IMG/VR virus record: IMGVR_UViG_3300007276_000038
Location: 31,374 to 95,373 of that record
Direction: 5' to 3' (one strand)
DNA from: a virus
DNA: 64,000 bases
Shown here: positions 17,501 to 29,500 of the stretch, piece by piece
Numbering within the stretch: position 1 is the stretch's first letter
How the letters are laid out: each line of letters starts with the position of its first letter
Translations under genes and position numbers: made by a program
The notes under the pieces: model-generated
The model's database searches: none
The model's input: only the letters and a program-made list of their open reading frames with translations
What the model was told of the DNA's origin: nothing

Positions 17501-20500
17501 GCCGGGAATTGACTATTAAGTTTTAGTCCAGCTAACATTTCATTAATGACACTCACCATCACTCGTCGTGCGCCTGATATGTTCTCAAACATTGTTTGTC
17601 GAGGACGGAAATTTGTTCCGTAACGTTCAACATAACTTAATGTAGGATCAGGCACACTTTGGAAGATTGCGTTTTCGCCAGCTAAACTATCAATTAACTT
17701 CTCTGACAATATGCTAGGAACAGTACTACTGCTATCGTTCTCACGCACTAATTTCCACGCTGTGTGACTTAGCCCATCAGGATTTAAATTTCTGCTAAAG
17801 TTAATTTGCAGATGATTTTCTTCGTTTTCTAATAACTCGCCTACATTGCTAAGTATAAAGCTCTCATCACTTGCAAAGCTAATAGTGTGCAATCCATAAC
17901 CAACTGGATTTGCTATGTATCGTGCAACTGTCTGCGTATCTAACTTACGGCCTAAGTCTCGCTTAATACGATCATCAATAATATTGCGATTCTGTACCCA
18001 ATAATAATAATACATCGTGTATTGGCCTGTTACAGGATCACGTCGACGTTCTGTTATGAATTTGTCAGGCCAGCGTGGCGATCCGTTGCCTGTCCATTTA
18101 CTAGGCAATGCCTTAGACTCTACCCACTCGCAAATAGTAATAGAACTTCCAGGGAATGTTCTGCCCCAGTTATTTGCACGATTTAAATTAGTTCCTTGCT
18201 CGTACCACATATACCGTACTGTGCTAGTATCCCACCAAACTTTACCTATATTATTCTGACCAAAACCAGTTCTTGCATTATTGTATGCTACAGGATCATT
18301 GTCAGTTATAAAATGTATTTCATTATCAATAAATCCTGGTAGTACGCCTTTGAACGGATCCCATAGATTTAGTGTAGCGGTTCGTGCGCCTGTATCATTG
18401 TCGTACAGTAACGCACTGCGAACGTAATCTACATCAACTAGCGGTTCTTGCTGTCTAATTATTTCGCCGTCCTCTAGATACGCCCAGCCGTTACCTTCAT
18501 AGTCATCCACCCATGCCTTCGGTAAGTTAACTGTATTTGCTACGTTGCCAGGCTCAACTTCTCTGTTGTCTAGCGGTAACTGATTCGTTTCATTGAATCG
18601 TTTGCTTTCAAAGATATTAACAGTAGTTAACTCTTTTTTAGCTGTAGTGTTTAACGTAAGTGCATCGCCAAAGATATTTGTAATTTCGTACTTATATAGT
18701 TCTCTTATTGGATTGATAACTGCATCGCCAAAGATACTGTTATTGTCTGTTTCTAAGTCAAACAAGCATAGTAGACTTAATAATCTACTTGGAGGAATAC
18801 TTGCTAATGGTCTTCCTGTAATCTCAGCTATACGCTGTTCGTCTAACAAGCCAAGAGACTCGTTAGTTTCATACAAGCGATCTATTTCTTCTGCTGCTGT
18901 TGCTGCCCCGCCAGTAGACGAAGCATCATTAGCAATACCTTCTAGACATAATATACCTAAGTCGTAATCGCCAATCGGTAATCCTAATTTTTCAAGGAAG
19001 CCTGGTGTTGACGAATCTATATTGACGCCCGGGAATGTAGTGTTTAACTCGATTATACTTAAATCTTCGACTGGTGTTACATCAAACGACAGATCCTCTG
19101 GTGCATAGCCTACACCAACTAAGGCGTCATTAAGTGCAGCAACTAGTGCTTCGGGTGCGTTAACTTGAGTAACAACATCTGGTATTCCTAGTGCTTCTTT
19201 AGCTGTGCCTTTCTCAGAACAATCTGGAACTTCTTGCGCTGTTATAAACAGTCTTGCACCTGAACCACCTGATGTTATGTTCGGCTCTGCATACTGACCG
19301 TATTCAGCACTACTTGAGTCTTGATTAAAGTTAAACGTTTTTCTTAATAACTTACCTTCGTCAAATGCTTGCTGTGCAGATCCTCTGAACGCAGCGTCGA
19401 TCAATACGTAAGTATTAGGATCATACGCGCCCGGAGAACCAGTGTACGGTATAAAGTTTTTACCGTTCCAATAGTATTCAGGTGTTAGCTTCCAATCAGG
19501 ATGCTTAAACTGTTGGCCTGTACCAGCTTCTTTAATAAACAATGCTACTGTAACAATTAGGTTAAGCCAAATAATTTTTTCAGCGCCTACTAGTGTGTCT
19601 GCTCCAAACTCTCGCGCTTTACGCTGAACTTCAGCAATAATTGCGTCTTGCTCTGGAGTAGTAGGGTTTTCAGCTTTGTACGTAGCGACTAGCTGATCAA
19701 ACAACTCAAAGTTAAAGTCAATAAACGGTTCTAGCCCATACTCAGGGTGTCTAGGTGTGCCGTACTGTGCATTATCACGTGCAGGATCTGCAACACCTAG
19801 CATCTTATCGCGCTGGTCTCTTGTAATTATTCCTGCTTCTGGATTAATTAACCCTACGCCTTGTGCTGCGTAATCATACTCAAGAGGTATACCGTATGTT
19901 AAATCACTCGGGAATACTTTGTATAGACCTCTGTCTATAACACGTAAGCTAGTAATAGTACCGTCTTCGTCCACATCAGTCACAATAAACTTAGCAATAC
20001 GCAACGGTCCTGCCATTGAGGTGTATCCATCTGCAAACAAATCATCTGACGTTAAGTCACCAGGGTCGCGGTTAGTTAAATCAACTTCTGGATTAAGTGC
20101 GATTAACGAACTCACTTTTGCTGGGATCTTTCTCAGTGTAGGATCTATAGTATCAACAAGAGATGCTCTAGTAGAAGTTATGCTTGTGTAGCTTTCAAAC
20201 CATGGTCGTCTAGCAGTAACAGTTATACCGTTGCCAAACAGCAAGTCAACACTTTCTTGTGTTGAGAATACAGCATCTTCTACATAAAACTTGTTAGCGA
20301 ATACAGTTGGGTCACCTTCCGATGAATCTGGAATCCAAAACAAACCAGTTTGTGGTGTTCCGCCATCTGGAGTAAATGCAATTTCAACATAGCTATTAGG
20401 ACGAATCCAGCCGCTAGCTGCGGTAGCTGTGTTAACTTGTATCTCTGCTCTTGATGCTGTAGAAACATCTTGGGTTGATCGATCAACCCAAGCAATACTT

Positions 20501-23500
20501 GTGTTTGCTACTGCTACACTATCATCTACGCCAAATGTTACTGGTGCCGTAGCTCTCAAGAATCTGTTTTCTGCAACTCTTGAACCTGTTCTGTTACCAT
20601 TAACGTCTAGTTCTTCTCTAACATACTCTACACGTATAGTTTCTCCGCCTTGCACCGTGACCTGGTCAGGCCATGCTGAATTTATAACTACAGGAGTTAT
20701 AGTTTGTGGTGAGCGATCAAAGATTTCAATCTTAGGTGGACGACTCGCATCGTAGCCAGCGCCTTGATTCAATACTTCTATTGTTGCTATGCCACCTAAC
20801 TCATCCAATGACGTTACTTGTGCAGCGGCACCTATGCCAGGTGCGTTACCATCGCTATTAATAATAACTTGTAAGTTAGCAGGGTTAGTATAACCTGCGC
20901 CTGCGCTATCAATACAAATAACAGTTAATGGTCCTTTTTGGTTATTTACTGGCGTACCGCCAATTAAACGTAGTCTATCACCTATCCTATATCCTGAGCC
21001 GCCTGTTGTAAACGACGAGGTGTTAGTTTGTGAATACACAGGAGCGATTGACGGGAATGTCATTGTTACACTTCTATCTTCTGGTAGTAACGCTTGCACT
21101 GGTTGTCCATCTTCGATTGCAATATAGCGAGGTAATGTAAGTGTGCCACCTTGATCTAAGATTCCGTTTGTGCCACCACCGCTGGCTGCTGAGAACGAAC
21201 CGTCTACTGGACCAAACACGTACTGCTCTGTAATAGTTTCAGTTTCATTTTTCGCTTGCTCGAAGCCACGGTTAATGTGGAAGTCACCTACTTGCTTATA
21301 TCTTCCTCCAGCACAGCCGTTGCCTGCTGTCCAAGCTCTACCGTCACAACTTGAAAGAACAAGTTTTTCGCCTGCTTGTGAATTTCTAATTACAGCACTT
21401 AAACCAAAGTTGCCGCAGTTAATTTGTGTCTTGACATCTTGGAAACTAGTTCCTCGTATAATAACTTTACGACCGTTTAAGAACAGCTCGCTGTTTTCTT
21501 GTATGCCGAATAAGTCATCTTGGTTTAACGTTATACTAGGAGTAGGCCGTTTAACTGCTGCTACTGCTGTTGGGCCTGCTGCTACTGATCCGTCTATGTT
21601 AAAGTTCAACGGTGTAATTTCTATTACTGGTTGATTAACATAACGTATAGACGAATTATCAAATCGCGTAAACTGCGACGGCTCAAATGCTTGTCCTGTA
21701 ACTGTTTCAATCGGATCAACAGTTTGCGGAATCTCAGTACCTGGCTGGTCGAAAGCTGGCCCGTCAATAACATACGTTGTTCCTGCTGTTGTTCCACGGT
21801 TACCTGTAACGTTATTAATACGTTGCCCGTTAACATTATATGTTGAGCCAATACGTGTTGGGTTATAACGCAATGTAGTATTAAGCGTACTTGCATCACC
21901 TAAGTTACCTGCCCAAGGCTCACGTACTACTTGGTTAGATCTAATTAATGTTCTCGGTACGCGGCTAACTGTAGTAAGTCTCTTGCGTAGCGGAAGAACT
22001 TTTCCACCTGATACTCTCTGACTAGTTGCACTTACAAATCGCCCTGGTTCGATCTGGGCACTGTATCCGTAACTCTCTGGATTAACAATTTTACGGCTTG
22101 GCTTCTTGAACGATGTTGGGAAAAAGTTATACCCTGTCATGTTTTGCTGACCGTAACCAGAGAAGTTACCAAAAACAAAACCACCTAAGTTAATTCGTTC
22201 TCTTATTGCCGCCAAATCTATTTCGGTACCGTCTGCTGTAACGTATATATCCTGCGATGTGTCAGGTGCTGGTGCTGGTGCAGGTGCAGGTGCAGGTGCT
22301 GGTGCAGGTGCTGGTGCTGGATCGTCAAACAAGCCCGCGGCTGCTGCCGCTATAACTGCTGCTAAAGCGCCTGGCGCAATTTGGAAGTCAGGCGCAGCCG
22401 CGCCGTCAGTGCCTGGGGCTGGGTTAGATACAGGAGTATCTTCACCTCCGTTCTGAGCAGCACAAGCATCTTCATAGCCTCGAGGACATTCTCCGTATAC
22501 TTGCTGATAACACCTCAACTGGGTATCGCTAAATCCACCTGTGGATAACAGACCACCTTGTCCAGCAGCTACACAATCTATAAATGCTTGACGGCGTGGA
22601 TCTTCTTCCCTGGGTTCTGACGGGGTATCATTTGTTGTATCGTTAACTGTATCTGCGCCTCCGTCATTGCTGTCGCTACCGGTTGTTGGCGCTGGGTTAG
22701 ATCCTTCAACTACACACGTTCTTCCTGTGAATGTAAAGTAATTAGTTACAAAAGTAGGCACATCAAATTGGTAGCCGCCAAACAAGTTAGTGTTAAGTGT
22801 AGTAGACGTAGTTTCGCCTGTCGCCACTTTATACTTAAGATCAAAGAAGCCCCTGTCAGCACCCTCTGTTGTGTTACTTGCTATAATTCGAACAAAGTAA
22901 AACTTACCTTCTTCTAGATAAACGTTTGCGCCTGTTTCTGTAATATCATTTGCGTTAGACGTTGCTAGTGCAGCATTATCTCTATGGTATCTCTTATCAG
23001 CAAGGTATGCAGCTTTTGAACTAGGGTATCCTCCGTCTGGATATCCGTCTTCTTTAAAGTATTCTTCTGCTGCAAGATCATCTACACCGATACGATAGTC
23101 AACGCCATTAACTCTCTTATCAAAAGAACTAGATATCCAAACCCACAATGCATCATTAGCGCGTCCAACTAACTGATAGTTTCCAGTCACTGGCGCTCTA
23201 AAATAACCTTTCAATTCTACAGTAGAACATCTGCGAGGGAAGTCCTCAAAAAAGTCTAGGGTTCTAACACGAGTATTTAAATCGTTAACAACTGATGGCC
23301 AGTCTGCACCACGGTTTCTTACTCTGCTGTTAGGCGTAATGTTTATAAGATTAGTTTTGTTCGCATCCAATCCTTGATAACCAGTTACTGGTAACTTGTT
23401 GTATGGGAAATAAATATTATGGACATAGCCCCTTCCTATCTTTTCCCGTTCGCCGTAACCTATCCATCCGTTTGCATTATTATCAGTTGCAAACCAGCGT

Positions 23501-26500
23501 CGAAGCGTGGCGCCATCAGCGTATCCAACACTCGGACTGTTGCGCTCACCAGTAGAACAATCTGCTTCTTCACCCGAATCAATCACTAAGCGTATAGCAT
23601 AATTAATGTATAACAGCCAATCTTGTGCAGCTGAGCCAGCACCTTCTTTAACCATGATAACTACGTATTCACCTACTCCGCAGTTTACTTCACGTTGAAT
23701 AAATCCTACACCTTTAATACCTAGGTAGTCAGCTTCGTTATAATAAGAAATCCAGTTGTCGCCTAATACGCTAATCTTAGGTCCTGGTGTGTCTGGAGTA
23801 CCAGTAGTGTCTATCGTGAACTGTGTTTCTGCTAGGTTAGTATTTTCTACACCTAGTGCTGTTGATACGTCTTCTACTTCTTTACCTAAACCTAATGTTC
23901 TGTCAATATCATCAACACCGTACTGTCCTATTTGTGTTCCGTTGTTAGTTAAGAAATCACCGTTTGACTTTGTGTCAATTACTAGTCTTGCTTCTTCAAA
24001 CCATCCTTGCTCATCAAACGTATCACTTTCGGGATTGTAGGGAACATCGCTTTGGAATACAGCTATACCTATGCCGTTGTCTGCTGCCAGTGAATTAAAG
24101 AATATACGGAAAGGCTCAATTCCGGCTACCTGTGTTTGATAGTAATAGCCGCCAGTAGTGCCTGGTATAGGATTAGTTGCTGATCTTCCGTTTATAACTG
24201 ATGATGGGAAAGTTAAGTCAACGGTTGTACAACTACCATCTGCATTAGTGTTTTTAGCAGAGGTTGTTGGTATTGGGGTACACGGTCCTGGTAATCCTTC
24301 AAGTGCAGCACCGTTAATAATTGGGCCAATTTGTGTTACTGGAACAGTATCAACCCAATCATTGTTGTTAACTAGTTCGCCAGTTGATGTTACTACTGCG
24401 CCCGGCGCTACTTGATTTCCCACAGACAATTGAGCAGTTTCGTCTGGTGCTCCTGTGCTGCCGCCTGCCAACGATGATGGTGCAAATAAGTCCCATATAT
24501 TGCTGTCAGTTGTTGTTTGGAAATCTACATTATCTGCTACACTGTTGTTCCAATCTTTTCCGCCCCATCCTGTATCTGGTATAATACGTCTTGTAACAGC
24601 ATTAGGTGGTAGCTCTGTCAAGCGAATGTACTTCATTCGAGTTACAGTTCCTAAGTAGTCAGCATACACTGGCTGCGGAGTATTATTAGCATCTACATTA
24701 TTATAGTTAAAACGCACTAACTGATTAGTGTAAGTAAACGGTTCTGTCCAGAAACACGCAACAAATATTTCTTCAGGGCGTATGTTCTCATTAGACACAT
24801 CTTCGTCTGTTAGCTCGACGTATGTAGGTGGCGATGTAACAACACTATCAATAAGTGCATCATCTGTTTCTTCAAGTACGTTGCCATCTGCATCAAGGAA
24901 AGTACTAGTAGAAAAATTACCCTGCGGTGGGTACACACTAAACTTCTTATTGTATACGAATCTAGGTATAGGAGCGTTATACTCGTTTAAGAATGACGGG
25001 TACTCTTGTCCCAAATGATTGTCATTGGCTGTGTAATAACCCGAGCCGTATCCAAGAACGGAAGGATTACCGTTAACACCTGGAAGCGGTCCAGGACCGC
25101 TTGCTGTTGGTGCCCACTGACCTGGTGTTAATCCTGGTGTCCACATGAAGAAACTATTGTATCCAGGTTTAGATACTTCTATCATTGCTCTGCGACCCGA
25201 AGTATCTGACCCTATCTCTAAGCTAGGCAATCCTTCAAAGTTTCCTATCGGACTAGACCCGTTGCCGCTTGCTAATGCAAATGGTTCTGGCACCAACTGC
25301 TTACCTAGGTAGTTTGCTGGTTCAACTGTTGAAAGTTCTAATGCAGTCTGTGCAAAGTTCTTTATAATGTCGTCATTGTTTATAACTCTATCATTGCCGT
25401 CTAAGATTAAACCAATGTTGTTTCTGTAGTAATAATCAGTTGCTAGATATCCTAAGAAATCACTATACGCATTTACTGTCTGATAAAAGTCATGTCGTAT
25501 TGCCGGAGGGGAAACCCTGTCCAGTAGTGAATAGTAAATATCTAAATCATCATTTTGCACTGCTTGGTAAACTTCAAATACCATATCACTCGAAGGCTTT
25601 AATCTAAATGCAGGTACTGTTGCTGGATCACCTGTTGTAGTAAATGTTTTTTCTAGCAGCATGTTGTAAGTAGATTGCTTTCTCCCTGGCAAGAATACAG
25701 TGTTTGATCCTGTGCCTGGAATGTTAAGTAATACAAGTGCATTAGCTTCCTGTGTGTTAGATAGCAAATCAGCATCAACGTGCCCTTCAGGTGTTTTAAC
25801 TAAATCTGAATTTGTTTCTTGTTGGTCACTTAAATTAATAAGCACAGAATCCACTGCTCTGTACCGTTGTATTGTAGGATCCCATCTATACTCAATTAAC
25901 GATTCTTGATCTGTGTACACTAGTCCTTTGTAAGGTCCTCTAATATCAGGTCCTTTGTTAAACGTAGTATCTAATTCTTTTTCTTTACCGTTACTAATTT
26001 CAAGTGTCCCAGTAACCGGAATCTTATTATCTGACAGAAGATTAATTATTTCTTCTTCTTTTATATATGGCCCATAGTTACTGATCGCCGGTATAGTAGT
26101 TGGCATTCCCAACGGGTCATTTTGTATCGGTGCTTGTGGATCATTTAGCATCCCAAATCGTAGGCCAAAAGAATCTTGCTTCGTAAATAACTTACGCAGA
26201 TTCATCTGACGGTTAAGACTAGTAGTCATACCGTCTAAGTTATTGTAGCTATCTATAGCAATATTACGGCCATTCATTCGCGCTTTGTTGTGATCTAGCG
26301 TAGTAATAATTGGATAGCGATCGCTATTGCGTGGCTCTTGTCGCATTATAGTAATTTTAGTACTAACGTTAGCATCGCTTGATAATGCGTTTGCTGCAAC
26401 GTATGCTACATTATCAACTATGCTTATAAGTGATGCTGGGACAATTTCTGAATTACTATTATAAAATGCTACTGCATCGCTTAGTCTATAGCTATCAGCC

Positions 26501-29500
26501 ATCACTATTGTATTTGTTGCATTAGCTGCCGTAACATTACCCTCGTCGAATAAATTACTAACGTTTAAGTAAGCTGACTTTTCCTCATAGAAGTAATAGT
26601 CAATACCTGACTTAGACTGTACGCCGTCTATTGAAATAGTATTCGGTGTTATTGAGCTAATATTATATACTTTGTTGTAGTATAAAGGAACAGTAAAGTG
26701 TACCGCAATGCGTTTGCCGTTGTCTGCGTATGCTTGTGTAATACCGTGAGGACCAACAGTTTCAATTGTTATTCCGTCTCCGATAATGTTGCCTTGATTA
26801 AAATCAAAAGTGTACGGGCTGTTAATAACAAACGTATTCGCTGTCACTTGTTGTGCTTGGAAATCACCGCCGAACACATCAGTGTTTATACGAACAACCT
26901 CGCCTTCTATTACGTTGTGATCTGATGCAGTAACAATTGTTTTGTTTAGATGCAGAGCTGATACAGCGTCAGTTACCACTGTATTCGGTCTTGATATCTC
27001 AAACGATTCAGTTGTTACGTTACTTGCAATATAAAAATCTGCATTAGCCGGAGTATAATCAACATAGCTTACTACTGTATAAGAAGCGCCAAAGATATTA
27101 GATATTGTGTTGCTATCAAATTCTGGATCGCTGATTATGATTTTACCGTTTGCTTCGTCGATGGCATCGACATAATAACTTCTATTCGTTAACGAATAAA
27201 CTAAGTTAATTGTGTTAACTTCATTCGGACTCAGTGCATTAATATTTGCTGCTGCGTTAGCTAGCAGTAGTGGATCTGGTGATCCATTAAACAATATCAT
27301 TACATTGCCTACACCCTGGTCATTGATTAGGGTAGTAAGTTCTGTTAGTCCATTGTCTAGTATAGCTGTAGCTGTAGCCGCGTTGCCAGTAGTAGTATTT
27401 TCGATTGTTACTGTTGGCGCAGTAAGATAACCAGCACCTTTAGCAGTTACTTCGATAGCACCAATAACACCGTCAAGCACAGCTTCGGCAGTTGCGCTAG
27501 ATCCGTCGCCTATAATCTCTAGTGCTGGTGCTTCAAGTAGCCCACCCGGGCAAAATGCAACATCGACTATCACGTTACCGACAATTTTATCAACTGAAGC
27601 AAATGCTTGTGAGTTTGGATTCGGCGCACTTACTCCTGGAGCATCTATTGTAATTACAATATTGCTATCATCAGATCGGAAACCCGACCCTTGATCTGTT
27701 ATTGTAATTTTGTAAATTTCACCGGTATCAGCGTCTATATCTCCTGCATTTACTATTGCTGTGGCGCCTGATCCTGAACCACCGGTGATAGTAACACTCG
27801 GTGGACTAGAATCGTCATAACCTAATCCGCCGAAATCCATCTTCAGCGATAATATTCCGCCTAGGATGTGCGGATGAATATCTGAACCACCTGCGGCCGC
27901 GATATCAGTTGAAAGAACCCCGTTGATTAATAACGATGCAGTAGTCCAGTCACTTGTACTTGTTGTGGTGACTGAATCTATACATGCAACTATAATTGCT
28001 TCTGCTTCAGCGTCAAACTCAGCGCCTGCTGGGCTGCCAGTTAATGTTATATTAGGCGTAGATGTATAACCGTCGCCAGCAGTATCAATTGTGATAGAAG
28101 AAACAAACGTTGTATGTAACTCCATGTTATTCGGGCCATCAGTAGATACACTAGCATCATATGTGCTACTTGTTCCTATTCGGTCAACTAACTGTATAGC
28201 GTCACCTTCACCCACCGAACCTATTTGTCCAGACACTGTAACTATATCACTTAGATATTCTTCCGACGGAGTCAACAATAATCCTGACAACGGTGTTCCT
28301 GCGGTTGGTGCAGTGCTTTCGATATTAACAATGCGACTAGGGCCAATCTTAGCAATCCTAGCTTCGATCATTCTAGGTGCTTCAACTTCAGCTAATGTCA
28401 ATTGTTGCGAATCAACTATGTCTTCATTTCGCCAAATGACAACATTATCACTTATGTTTGCATTTCTTAAAGCTAAGTAATAATCTAAATAACGTCCTGT
28501 ACCTTCTTCACCAATCTGATTTGTGTCAAGGAAGTTAAACAAACTAACATCACTATATAACGACACTGTACCGGATAGATCTTTGTATAAAAATGTTTGC
28601 GAAGCATCAATGTCAGTAAGTTCATAAACGTTCCAGTCATCGCGTTCTGCTCTTGCTATGTGTATTAAATCACCTTCGCTTGGCTTAATTACAATGCTAT
28701 CATCATACAAGTCTGCTAAACTAGCTATATCAAATGCTTGGAAATTAATATTTCCGCTATCAACATATCCTGCATTTCTGACAGTAGGGTAACGTTGATC
28801 AGTAACACCAGTATGATCGACGCTATCTAGTGTTGGCCACAATGTGCTTTCTCTAAAGCCGGTTGGCTTTTTAAGAAAACGCTCAGAGTCATCGATGTCA
28901 ATTAATAATACGCCATCGTTGTCTGCATCTGGGGTAATAACAAAATTGCGTCTTGACGTTAACCTAGCTGCAATTCCTTCGTCACTGGTTACCTTGATTA
29001 CAATTGTAGCACCAGGAATGTCATCTTGGAGCCCTGAATCAAACTCCACTGTGGCACGTTCGATAACTTTTATTTGTGTATCGTTTGTAATTGCGTAATA
29101 AACTTCTCTATCTGTTTCATCGTATATAACGTCTAGTGGTGGATTATACTGTACAGTTAACGCTTCAGGCGGTAATAGACTCAAGTCAGTAAATTGTATA
29201 CTATTTTGTGTTAACGTATACACTTGCCCGGAAACGTTGCTCCATGTGTTGCCCACTGTTTCAGCATTTCCATCAGTATCATACCAGTTGTAAGTTGTAG
29301 TTGTATTTTTAATAAGTACGCCGTTGATATACACGTCAACAAACCTATAGTCGCCGTTTGCATCAATTGCATCTACGCCTGATATGTTATTTGCTTTTAA
29401 GTTAGTGTTAGCAAAAGTAAACACAGGATTAGTGTTAGCAATATCATACGTTACTTCTGCATTAGATTCGTTTATATTAACTTGTGTTCTAGGGTAAGTT

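Noticed and set aside
18661-18736. Direct repeat TGCATCGCCAAAGATA spaced 60 nt
   Set aside because: It encodes a repeated IFGDA motif within the giant protein; best explained as protein-level repetition rather than a DNA site.
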